Source: Porodaedalea pini
Lineage: Eukaryota; Basidiomycota; Agaricomycetes; Hymenochaetales; Hymenochaetaceae
Length of the DNA stretch: 64,000 nucleotides
Assembly: GCA_002794775.1 (NCBI GenBank)
Contig: NBAY01000098.1
Location: 52,226 to 116,225, forward strand
Direction of reading: 5' to 3'
The notes under the pieces were generated by a model. It saw nothing but the letters and a program-made list of their open reading frames with translations. It was not told the origin of the DNA and searched no databases. The position numbers and the translations under genes are program-made. Below are positions 11,766 through 21,729 of the stretch, piece after piece (position 1 is the stretch's first letter; each line of letters opens with the position of its first letter).

Positions 11766-12255
11766 GATCGATTTGGGAGGTCAATGGGTTTGCCTGGCAT
11801 TGATGTCTGATAAGAACTTCTGTGGTCAGGGAACATGAAACATGGAGGAACATAACGACATATTTCACCTTCACATCTGATGGCAATAGCTCGTAGGTAG
11901 GAGGGAAGTAAACACCATTGTGCTCTAGCATATTCCACTTAATTGAGCCGTTGCCAAGTTGGGATCTTTGGCTTCCCACCATTGAAAGACCTCTTCACCC
12001 TCCTCTTCATCATCCTTCTTTCCCCTCTTCTTCTTTCCCTATGACAACAAGCCCTCTGCCTCCTCTTCCTTCTTCGCATTTGTCGCGCACTTCTTCACTC
12101 TCAGCTTCACATCATCATCAGAGGTGGGCTCGGGTCTTGCATGCTTCTTGGCAGTGAGCAGCTTATCGTCGTTGGATGCATCTTCAGACTTCACCTTTGT
12201 CTTGCCCTTGCCCTTGCCATTAGCCATTCTGTTTGCTTTCATGGAAGCTTGCTGC

Positions 12256-12462
12256 CAAGATGCTTGGCGAGAAAGGCAGATGGGAAAATGGCCGATGTCT
12301 ATGTTGAAGCATGTGGTGAGTTGGAGGGGGCAGGAGGAAGGGGTGAGGAAAGCATACTGGGTGAACAGGGCAAGGGAAGTTATGCCAATTAATGTTTTAG
12401 TGGCTGGCATTGAGAAGGGAGAGATGGCCACTGTTTCGTCACCACTGTGATATCTGTTTGAG
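12256..12462. repeat. dispersed repeat R2, copy 1 (5' flank of TOP1 relic)
   Basis: About 200 bp here recur at 13205-13411 with scattered substitutions. The shared core includes the stretch from GAGAAAGGCAGATGGGAAAA to the GGCATTGAGAAGGGAGAG segment. In this copy it immediately precedes the N-terminal tail of the topoisomerase relic. Confidence 0.7.
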
Positions 12463-12839
12463 ACAAAAGGGTTGCACATTGCAGAAACCAGAGACAATCC
12501 AAATGCAATTGTACCCTCGCTTTTCGTGTGTTGCACACTGCATGAGTTCTCTTCCTGCAACAGCATTAAGCTCATGCCAACCAAGAGACACCAACCCAAA
12601 TGCATTGCCGAATGCACGTTCGCAGTGTCCAACCTCCTGCAGTGGGAGACCATAGAGCTTTGGCCATGCATGATTCAAATAGCATCAATCCTGTAAGAAT
12701 TTTGATGCTAGAATGAGCGCGGTGAGGAAGATGTGCCGTGGGCAGAGAAGCAGCATGGGAAGAGGTGACAGTGGCCTGAGCTGTTTTGCCAGAATCTTGT
12801 GACACTTGTTGTTAGACTGCCTTTGAGTCTGCCTTTGAG

Positions 12840-13411
12840 TCTGCATCTACTGGGTTAATGGAAGTGAAGCACCCATCTGGAGGACTGTCAGCACACACGA
12901 TGCATCAAACAGGTCTATTAACCTCAATTCCGTTGGAAGGCCGCAGACGTTGGATGTGTCCAAAGAGGTATTTGCCATTGACGAGGCAGACACCTTGTCA
13001 TCCTTCACAATCCTCTTATCTGACTCCAGCTTGCCTCTCACTCCCGTGCTGAGCCTCTCTTGCTCCACAAGCTCTGTTACCTTCCCTCGCACTGCTTCGA
13101 TGTGGCAGAGCACCGACTGCAGGACGCTACATGTTGTGCATGAAAAGTGGAGGACCTGTACAAAAGAATGAGATCCTTCTTGGACACGATGGTTGTGGCA
13201 TTGCTGCCAAAACCCTCAGTGAGAAAGGCAGATGGGAAAACAACTGACATTGATGTTAAAGCGTGTGGTGGGTCAGATGGGGCAGGAGGAAGAGGCAAGG
13301 AAAGCATGATGGGTGAACAGGGTGAGGGAAGTTATGCCAATTGATGTTTTAGTGGCTGGCATTGAGAAGGGAGAGCTGGCAAGTGTTTTGTCACCACCGT
13401 AATATCTTTCT
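12840..13411. repeat. fused R1 + R2 repeat (second, body-deleted copy)
   Basis: Positions 12900-13205 repeat the block found downstream of the topoisomerase relic (8930-9235). Positions 13205-13411 repeat the block upstream of it (12256-12462). Here the two are directly joined with no topoisomerase sequence between them. This is what remains if a tandem copy loses its middle by recombination or deletion. Confidence 0.6.
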
Positions 13412-13439
13412 GAGTTGCAAAGACGACCGGGATGCTCTT

Positions 13440-13883
13440 TGTCATGGACGATTTAATTATTTTCATTTTTATTATCATTCTCTATTATCTTATCTTATCA
13501 TATCTTATCCATTCATTACTAATCATGCTTATTTTGGTTTACTCATGTCCATTATGTCCTTTTCCCACACTCTCATCACTCGCTGACTGATCCTATGATG
13601 CTATTGTTCTATGAAGTTCTATGATGTTCTTTCATCTATCCTTATGTAGTAGCTAATTCCCTGGTCCGTGCGCAGCCTCTGAAGGGTATATAAGTAGGTA
13701 GTCCTCCTGTACTTATCCCTTAGTTTTGACCTGGTCAATTCTACCTGGCTACATCCAGAAGCTGTCTCTCCTCCTTGTGCTGTGTCAGCTCCCCTGGCTC
13801 ACCGCTCTCTCTCTCCTCCTCTCCTCTGACTGAGTTCCATGCAACTCAGTTACCTCTTATGTACCCGTAGTCCATCGCTGACA
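13440..13883. repeat. solo LTR (444 bp)
   Basis: It begins TGTCATGGACG and ends GCTGACA, with short inverted ends TGTCA/TGACA. It is bounded by perfect 5-bp direct repeats CTCTT at 13435-13439 and 13884-13888. A promoter-like TATATAAG lies at about 13690, followed by a pyrimidine-rich tract, as in a U3-R region. No retroelement coding sequence is attached. Confidence 0.8.
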
Positions 13884-14290
13884 CTCTTAGGGTGTTGAAT
13901 GTCAGTCAGACTTTTCACAGCATGATCTAGAATTGAGCACGTCAGTTAGGGAAATAGGACAAAACCAATCTATCTATCGACTTTGTGTGTGCATCTCAGA
14001 AAGCCACCAACAATGGGAATGCTTGACTCACCAACCAGGGATGCCACATAGTTTGCTTTTGTCAGGTACGTCTTCAGGACTTGAGGTTATTTCAGCAGTC
14101 AAGGCACTGCTTCCTGCAGCACCGAGGAGGGTAGGTGCAGGGATTCTTGAGAGTCGAGAGCATCAGAGCAAGATGGCAAGGGCGGCAGCATGGAAAAGGT
14201 ATTAGATAAGAAGAGGAAGAAGCAGAATCAGCCAGGGAATCAGAAGGGGAGCAAGAAACTGACCTGAGAACCGGGATTCTGAAGCCACCG

Positions 14291-14421
14291 GTGTCTCTCG
14301 ACATTCGAAAAGTGCTTAGATATTGTCGAGAGACCAGCTAGCACTGAATCCGTGGATTCCTCACTGTACTAGCCGGTCTCTCGACATTGTCTAAGTTGTG
14401 AGACCCTTTGTCAAGAGACAC
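14291..14421. repeat. fold-back inverted repeat element (131 bp)
   Basis: The ends are GTGTCTCT and AGAGACAC. Inside them, arms 14315-14341 and 14369-14395 are inverted copies with few mismatches and share TTGTCGAGAGACC-type sequence. They flank a loop of about 27 bases. A single strand could fold into a long stem. No clear target duplication was found. The same TCTCTCGAC word recurs near 15043. Confidence 0.6.
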
Positions 14422-15188
14422 AGAAAAGGCCAGAGACATGAGGCAGGGCTCACCTGGCTAGCGATGTGAAGCCATCAGAACCACAAGATAGCCAGTCAGA
14501 TATGAAGTTCTGGGAGTGTGGGAGCGCAAGCCGTGTGAGGAAATAAAGAATCCAGAGGTATGTTGTTGGCATTGCCGTTGACAGTACCTGAGATAGGGGC
14601 AAGAGCATCTGCTTTTCTGAACTCTTTGATGATTTCCTCGATGGCTTGCTGCTTAGCAGGATCACTGGTCAAGCATCGAAATCGCATCATTGAGCTCACC
14701 AACTTCTTCAAGCACCTGAACATGATACATCATCAATCCGGAATGCTCGTGGTTGTAATCCGGGATGTTCTGAGCCTATGGGACATGTGTGCATCATCAT
14801 GTGTGCATGACAGACTATTTCTCGCAGTGCTTCAAACTGTCGTAACTGCGTCTGGAGGTTCGCAGCATTGTTCAAGGAGGTCTCAGGTCTCGCTGTATGC
14901 GTCTGACGCGACGGAACGGCCCAGCAGCCCCACCTGGGGGTGAGGCTGTGTGCGGTCGCGTGCGGGCGCCGAACGGCACCAGGGTCCACCAGGGTCCGAA
15001 CCCTGAGTGACCCTGAGGATCGGCGGTCACGCTGACATCAGCCGTCTCTCGACTTTCGCTAACTTTTGCTTTCTCGCGTCGCTCGGTCTTTGGAGGCCGG
15101 GCCAGAAATGGCGATGTCCGAACGGGGCCTAAGCCTTCTCGTCCTGCTCTTTCTTGGCGATTTTTTCCCCCTTACTGTTTGGATTTAG
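14422..15188. other. transition zone; one short unrecognised minus-strand relic
   Basis: A minus-strand stretch at 14723-14500 encodes an acidic/helical peptide (PAKQQAIEEIIKEFRKADA) with no recognised family, ending at a stop. It may be a gene remnant. Around 14.9-15.2 kb the composition changes to CpG-rich host-like DNA. No complete gene is seen here. Confidence 0.35.
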
Positions 15189-15945
15189 GGCTCACGTACA
15201 ATCAGCTCGGCGGTAACCTAACCTCGCAGGCCGCGACGATGGCTACACATGGGCTGCCAAACGACGTACTTGGGAACTTGGACCCCTTTGCACTCATCAT
15301 CTTTATCCCAATCTGCGATCTGTTCATCTACCCGGCGCTGCTGCGCTACAACATTCGCTTCACTCCGATAAAAAAGATCACTGCTGGGTTTTACACGTGC
15401 GCGGCCGCCATGGTGTGGGCCGCGGTGGTGCAGCATTATTTATATAAGACGAATCCGTGTGGGTACGCGGCGAGCACGTGCGAAGATGCAGAAGGGAATG
15501 CGCTGACGAGCCTGCTCAATGTGTGGATTCAGACGGGCTCGTATGTCCTCATCGCGCTGTCAGAGATCTTCGCGAGTATTACGGGTCTGGAGTACGCGTT
15601 CACGAAGGCGCCGAAGAGCATGCGGAGTGTTGTCATGGGCATCTTCCTGTTCATGAGTGCGATCTCGAGCGCGCTTGGAGAGGCTTTTGTTTGTGAGTTG
15701 GCCTTACTTGTTTCCTGACTTACTGGTATTGCGAATGTTAAGCTGATAATCTACGTCTTACAGCTCTGTCTTCAGATCCCCTGCTGGTCTGGAACTACGG
15801 GTCCATGGCTGTGCTGGCCTTCTTTGCTGGGATCGGCTTTTGGTTATCCTTCCGTCAACTCGACGCAGAAGAGGAGGCTCTCAACGCCATCACGGATGCC
15901 GAGAGTATCGACGACGAGGCTGCTCACAAGGACGTCAAGGCATGA
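15189..15945 (+). pseudogene. POT/PTR2 oligopeptide transporter, 5'-truncated
   Basis: The PTR2 family imports di- and tripeptides with protons across the plasma membrane. Only the C-terminal third is present. Exon 15189-15692 follows an intact-looking acceptor (GGATTTAG). A 71-bp intron spans 15693-15763, and the last exon runs to TGA at 15943-15945. The exon shows YNQLGGNLTSQAATM, LPNDVLGNLDPFAL, PICDLFIYPALLR and ITGLEYAFTKAPKSMRS, all classic PTR2 motifs. Five or so hydrophobic helices end in an acidic tail. The N-terminal exons are not found upstream, where the repeat graveyard begins. The gene was apparently cut at an intron, and codons in what remains are intact. An alternative is an assembly join at about 15.18 kb. 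Confidence 0.82.
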
Positions 15946-16240
15946 GTCATCTAAGCTCCCTGTGTTCTCCTTCATTCCATTAATTTTGATCTGGGCGTCC
16001 GGCTGCTTCCTTCTACTACCCTCTCGCCCACGTTCTTTGCCCTTACTCACTGTTACTGTCTATTTCGAAGTGAGGGGCCTTGGTTTGTTTGCTATTGTGT
16101 TTGTTCGGTATTGTGTTTGTTCGGGGAGATAATGTACGTTGATCTGATACTATTAAACCGTAACGAAAATAAATGTGCTGTATTACGAATGAATTGACCT
16201 CTACCAATCTGAGGCAGGTTAGGAAGAAGTAACCTTTCTA

Positions 16241-19200
16241 CTAGAAGTCCGTGTTGAACTGTGAACCGAAGTGCCGCGAATCTGCCATAAAAGAACGCCA
16301 CACATCGGCAATGATCGGGTCATTTCCCGGAGCACCGTTAGGCCCTGCCATGGTACTTCCACCCATAAAGAGGGCGATATCGATGTTATCGCTGTTGCTC
16401 AGCACATCCTGTCCAGAACGTCCTGCAGTATTGTTTGAGAGCTCCTCGAACCATGATGTTGCAGTAAGCTCTGGTGCAGTCTGAGGAGTGTTGCCATTGC
16501 CTTGGAAAGGCACGTATGTCCGAGAGTTAGTAGCGAAGCTCGAATGCGACGCTGCATGAGCAGCGATGTCTGAGAAATAAGTGGATCCGTTTTGACTTGG
16601 CGTGTTTGCAAACGCATGGATCAATGCTTCATCGATGTTCGTAGGTGCGCCTCGGAGTTGGGAACTGTCGACCGTATGAAACGATGCGTTCTGGACGTCT
16701 GCAGTAGCTCGATAGTCTTCAAAGAAGGGCCAGGAAGGGTTATGTAGATATGTCTGCGGCAGAGCGGCCTCGTTGCTTCGTCGAGATGAAGATGGTTCGG
16801 ATAGCGAAGGACTTGCATACGGAAGTGAATGTACGAATTGTGCTCCTCCTGACGACTCTGACGATGTATGGTGGGTTGTCGTTGTCGGGGAGATTGGCTC
16901 GCCTGGGGCCTGCTGTTTCTTATTTGCGTTCTTCAGGAAAAGCGGTGCTCCACCGAGTATACTAAGCTCATGCTCCGCGTTTCGTGTGTCTCTTGGAAAC
17001 AACATAGGCCTATTGGCGATGCGGCTTTTCTCAAGGAGACACAGGAGGAATGGCTAAAACTCTGATAAGAAACAAACCGCGAAAAAAAAGCTGATAAGGA
17101 GCGACTCACTAAGCCTTTCCTTGGTACCGGATGTGCATGTGCCTTCTTGAATAAATCGACAGCCGTCTCCAACTCTTTGAGAGCCGCTGCCGTTACATAT
17201 ATTGATAGACCTCTGGCGCAAGCGACTGAACCGACGACGACCTTTATTACTGTTAATCAAATATTCAAGAGAGGAGAAATGCTGATGCATACAGCGGAGG
17301 TAAGGCCATGCACCCATATTATCCACTGACGGAGAAGCAACTGCGGGTATCTTTCGAAATTGATCCGTATAATCTTCAACAATGACATTGCACTTGCATA
17401 CGCAGATAAGGCAGAAGATGCGAAGGGGCTGTCAAGAATTTTTGAAGAGTTCTCAAGCATCGCGCGCGCAAAGAGGTTACGGTGTACGAAGAGGAGTGCA
17501 GCTTCTCGTAGCACTGCCCAATTACACCTCCGCAGTATAGTCGCAATATCCTCATCAGGATTAGGAGCCGTTGACATTGACATTGACCGATGTGCTTCGA
17601 AATCACGCAACTTTCTGTCGAGCTCCAAAAGCTCGACATATTTGACGGGCCTGGCCAGGCAGAGCTGCTCGGCAATCGGGGCCGCCACTTCCTTGGTGAA
17701 TCGGTACTTCCACCGCCAAACTGAAAGGGGCCACTTTTGAGAATAGAGTTCGAGCCGAAAACAAGAAGCTCACAGCCAGGGATGATAGAGCCATCTTCGC
17801 CAAGAGTTGCCTCTCTATCTTCTGGAAACTCGCAATCTACCTCGCATAAATTGAATGTCGCTGGTCTACCAGTTTCCAAGCTCTAAGACTCAGAGACAGG
17901 TTAACAAAGATTCAGGAACCAGTGGCAGAGAACAGAAACTCACTTTCCACTTGTCGGCGGTGAATAACTCCCAAAACAGGCGTCTCCTGCGTTGAATAAG
18001 TTTCGGTTCCATCTTCCATCGTGCGGGATCACGATCTGTGAAGCTTGAGTATAGTTAATTGCCAGCTTAACTCATGGCACGCACGCAAACCGATCTAAGA
18101 TGCAACATAGAGATTCTCTTTTAGCTTCAAACAATGAAGAGCCTCGTGCATTAAAGGTGTAACTCACACTACACGCAAGAGTGAGGCCGAAAGTCCCCAG
18201 TTTCATCGACGGCTCAGCTGTATATTTTCGACCCGAATAATAACCGTATGCTGCCAGCATCACGACTGCTTGAACGTTCTCCATAGACGTTCCGATGAAC
18301 ACAGAATTAAGGCTCAGAGCGGCGCGAGCTAGATGTTCATACAGATTGGCTTCATCATTAGCAATTGGAAGAGTAAGGTCCCCTGCTGCTCCATTAGCCA
18401 GTACAGAAAGCAGAAGAGCCAGATGGTGCACGTAGTCGCTCGACCCGTCATTGTCGTCGCCGTTGATTTCTTCGCCCGAGCAGCTCTTACGCTGCTTACG
18501 TGACTTGTACACGGATGGAAGAAGCTCCTCGAAGATCTGTTCACGCTCGACTATGCAATAGAACCATGCGATGTTTCCTAGATAAGCTTCGGCAAGAGCC
18601 GTCGCTCGGGCATAGGATGGCAAGCGGGCTTCAATCGCCCTCAAAATATCGTCTCTCTGCAAAGAGACAGGCGCAAACGGGAAGGCTTCGCTGATAGACA
18701 TGATCTGTTGTGGTATATCACTATTTTGAGGATAGTCATTTGAGACTTTCTGCTGCCCGACCTGGTCAGCCATCGACTCGTTTATTATCTGTTTGGAAAT
18801 CAGCTAAGATTCTTGAAAAGAGGGGAGTATGCACTCGCCATGAGTAAGGCCTTTTGGACAACGTAGTCCGTTGTAAGCATCCAACTAAGCAGAAACACAA
18901 AACGCGCACCTCAGAGGATACTCGTCCCATGAAAGAAGCTTCTCCACTTTCAGACATACTCAGCGTACCGAGTTCAGAGCTCAAGTCGTCCACAGGATCA
19001 TTGCCGTTATTATCTGGAGTTTCAGTCCCAACAATGAAATCGACGCCTGACTTGATTGCCAGAAGCTCGTCGGATAGAAGAGGATGTTTGTTCGCAGATA
19101 GGCCTGCCTGTGCGATTTCGAGTGCGTCTTCAAGCTGTCGAATGCGCCTGGACATTTTTAAAAGCTTCCTGTGTAGCTTATCGGTATCTGCAAGAACAAA

Positions 19201-19634
19201 CCTAACAAATAGCGGTCAAAAAAGGTCGGGACGGCAGTACGCCGGTGTAAGTACCTTGTGCCTTGCCCGGCTGCCAGAGAGCCTGTCAAATACTATAAAT
19301 ATGGTGCTAACACAACTCTGAGCGAGATAAACTTACCGTTAGGACATATGAGCTCGCAGCCTCGACGCACGCATGTTGTACATGGAGTCTATCGTGATAG
19401 GCTGATAAGTGTACACCTTACATGCAATTGGGATAGGCAACCTTTCTGTCACACTTGAGCTTCAGCCTAGTGTCGTCATAATCGATCAGTCAATCAATCC
19501 AAGGACAAGCCGTGCACTAAAGTTTACCTTTTACATTCGGCGCAAGACGCTTCTCCCCTTGCTCGTCTTATCTCTAGGTCGCCACGCTCGCGTGTGAAGA
19601 AGCGGCGACCCTTTCCATTCAAATCCGCCGGCAT
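16241..19634 (-). CDS. Zn2Cys6 fungal transcription factor
   Basis: This is a nuclear binuclear-zinc-cluster regulator. The start ATG at 19634-19632 follows an in-frame TAG. Exon 19634-19528 encodes CAECKR. A 25-bp exon (19466-19442) encodes LKLKCDRK, and exon 19388-19337 encodes TPCTTCVRRGCELICPNG. Spliced, these give C-x2-C-x6-C-x5-C-x2-C-x8-C. Next come SLAAGQGTR, a short helical coiled-coil-like segment (KLLKMSRRIRQLEDALE), and the fungal-specific regulatory domain (VENVQAVVMLAAY-like block near 18300; DPARWKMEPKLIQRRRR and LFWELF near 17985; SLETGRPATF near 17880). A Ser/Thr/Asn-rich C-terminus ends at TAG 16243-16241. I see no frame lesion, but introns near 18060-18170 are uncertain. 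Target genes are unknown; adjacency to the truncated transporter suggests no more than proximity. Confidence 0.82.
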
Positions 19635-20590
19635 CTAGTCGCTAAGTGGTAAGCAGGTACGAATTGTAGCCCTTGACCACTAGTACAGTACTGGCAAGAC
19701 TCGGAGACGCGCGATATGACGTTCAGAACAGGAGTGAAAGCGATAAACAGGAAACCGCAGCCTGGTACATCAGCGTGGTTGCGAAGGGGGCAAATAACGC
19801 GCCTTGGCGACAAGCGAGCGAACTCCATAGTGCTTAGAAAGAGAGAGAGCTTCTTCCCTTTAAGTTCTTCGCGATGCCGCGGAAGGAAACAAATGCCAAC
19901 ATATCCGGCTTAAACCTCGGTGCAAGAACCATCTTCGCATGCGTAATAGTACTTTTTCTATCATTCGTCGCAATCCAATCGAGCAGAGGCTGAAGTCGCT
20001 GGACGTTGGAAACAAAACTGTAAAAATGAGTAAAGAAAATATTTAGAGTTTCGTCAAGCTTACGTATGTATTTATTTCGGATGATCGGCGCGATTATCAT
20101 CTAGTCATTGAGAGCATGTCTTTTGCTCGACTATCTTATTTCATCCGATTCCAGGCTGGCACTGCTCGCCAAGGAAATTTACTTCCGAATCATACTGACC
20201 TTGTGAATTACCCAAGCCCATCGGACAAGCTATTCGAAGTTCAAAAAAAGGTCTGACGTGCTCCGAGTCTCAGCTTCGGTGTGTTCATTGATCTTCTTGT
20301 CGTGCTCCTGGCTTTAGTTGTTTAGGTATCTGAAGGACCACCGGGCACAAGAAACACCCAGGCGCCAGCCATGTTGGGTATTTTTCTTGATGAAGATGGA
20401 CCAGAAAACGGGGGGCGACAATTTATTACTTGCGTTACAGACTTATTTAATGAATGACCACGTACAGCGTAACTCGTGCCAGATGTTCGGCTTCAAAATG
20501 CTTCAGCATAGGCCCTTCTATTGAGGGACAGCTCGAAGTATCCAACAGAGTACACACTCTGCGTGGGATTTCAATGTAGAGTACCCGAGA
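19635..20590. other. intergenic; no gene supported
   Basis: This is the upstream region of the Zn2Cys6 gene (promoter side). Short frames overlap on both strands without recognisable motifs. The composition is host-like. Confidence 0.5.
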
Positions 20591-20599
20591 AATGAAGTC

Positions 20600-21345
20600 G
20601 CAGGATCATAGATGCTCGCGGACAATCTGCTGCAAAGAGTACATGGTCGCTACTGCTACACGCCTACTCGTACTATAGCACGACATTCGCCCCACGCCGA
20701 GGAGCAGCACATTGTAGCTCTATTCTACGATGTGCCTGCAGCACCGAGGAACACAGTTTATCTAGCTTTTCGATTCGGAAGGAACTGTAGAAATCGATCT
20801 GGACACCTACGCTCGAGACAGAAGAGGCAAGAGTCGCTACACGCCATCGTCGTTAAATTGAGAGTAAGCCATAGTATACAGTATATGGATCTAAACGACA
20901 TTATGTCCTTGGGCGCTTCTCTGGAAAGGGGGGAAAGGGCCTTACTCGACGCAGCCCTCGCCCATCAGCAACACTCTCTTTCTTGCTTGCATCTGTTTAA
21001 CCTTTCCTTTTCTCAGTACTTCAATCCTTGGCATGTATTTTAGTTCGCCACCAATGCCATGTAGAGGACAATGACCTTATGAGCAGATCCCCAAATACCT
21101 CAAGGACTGGGATCAGAGGCAACTTGAATGCACGAAGAACAATAGTAATCCATCCTCGATCATCATAAAGAATCAGTGTGGAGGAGTTTGCCTTGTATTC
21201 CTTGAGTCTAAGCGGAAGTCTGTGAACACCTCTACTCGCGATCCATGGGACGAGTTTTCTCGGGGCTCATGCCAGTATGGCTTCGTCTGCGGTTTAGCCT
21301 TACCCTTCTGTCATGATTAACTTGCTCTTAGAGGTATATATATAT
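20600..21345. repeat. diverged tail of a fourth tandem unit (unit 0)
   Basis: This segment is a diverged copy of 31055-31710 and 36315-36960. For example, the GGTCGCTACxxxTACACxxCTAC word and the following GAGGAGCAGC are shared. It begins within the metacaspase-relic part of the unit and ends where the 3' flank of FunK1 copy A begins. It implies that a further, mostly lost, kinase unit once lay to the left. Confidence 0.6.
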
Positions 21346-21386
21346 CATTGAAGATCAGAATGCGCACGACAGTATGAGTGAAAAGA

Positions 21387-21410
21387 GCGTCTGCGAGTGA
21401 AAGCAGACGC
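21387..21410. repeat. conserved hairpin in FunK1 3' flank (copy A)
   Basis: A perfect 8-bp inverted repeat, GCGTCTGC and GCAGACGC, flanks an 8-base loop. It lies about 320-340 bp downstream of the kinase stop. The same hairpin is present in units B (31741-31764) and C (39115-39138). Confidence 0.7.
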
Positions 21411-21729
21411 CAAAAACTCCTTTCTTTTATGAGAGCGCAAGAGCGCAGGAATCTATCTAATGCGAGTACAGATGCAGCAAAAACAAAACAAAAAGCAACG
21501 AAAACAATGCGGCGAAAAATGCGGCGAAGACAAACCTGAAGATGCGAATGCAAATACGTGTAATGCTACAATAATGCGATGTAGATATAAATCAAGAGAC
21601 AGCAGAACAGAAACAGAAACAGAAAAGAAGAAGAAAAAAACGACGCAGGAAACAAAAGCGCAGAAGGTGCGAGACGCAAGCAAACCCAAGAACGATGCCG
21701 GAGGACGAAGGGATAGAAGCTGGCAATTC

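Larger units (their letters stand above)
9115..12225 (-). pseudogene. TOP1: DNA topoisomerase I pseudogene (intron-bearing)
   Basis: Type IB topoisomerase relaxes supercoiled DNA. Minus-strand pieces follow the family order. A Lys/Glu-rich N-terminal tail lies at 12225-12040, followed by EEVFQWWEAKDP. Core-entry exon fragments come next (SIKWNMLEHNGVYFPP, then KPIDLP). EEVAGFYSQMIETDH lies at 11341-11230, TMFEFYEVQKAQKKAK to KEKVGNFRVEPPGLF at 9930-9760, CPEDITINIGEG and [15 protein letters not shown] at 9630-9500, and MYFIDCLALQAVNEK near 9275. In-frame stops occur, for example in the HD-stop-TVTW and FE-stop-ARELK segments. The C-terminal Tyr-containing catalytic domain is missing. Retained GT-AG introns show it is not a processed copy. 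A solo LTR (11350-11765) splits one exon, and foreign coding material lies in one intron. Confidence 0.82.

Noticed and set aside
14975..15010. tRNA-like B box (GGGTCCGAACCC) near 15.0 kb
   Set aside because: There is no matching A box or foldable cloverleaf at the right distance on either strand.
18060..18180. A 4-base micro-exon in the Zn2Cys6 gene
   Set aside because: A single longer intron with a GTAGTG donor before the DPARW exon keeps the frame without a micro-exon.
20612..21043. 143-residue plus-strand frame
   Set aside because: It lies in the diverged unit-0 tail, antisense to metacaspase-relic and spacer sequence, and the equivalent frames are closed in units A and B.
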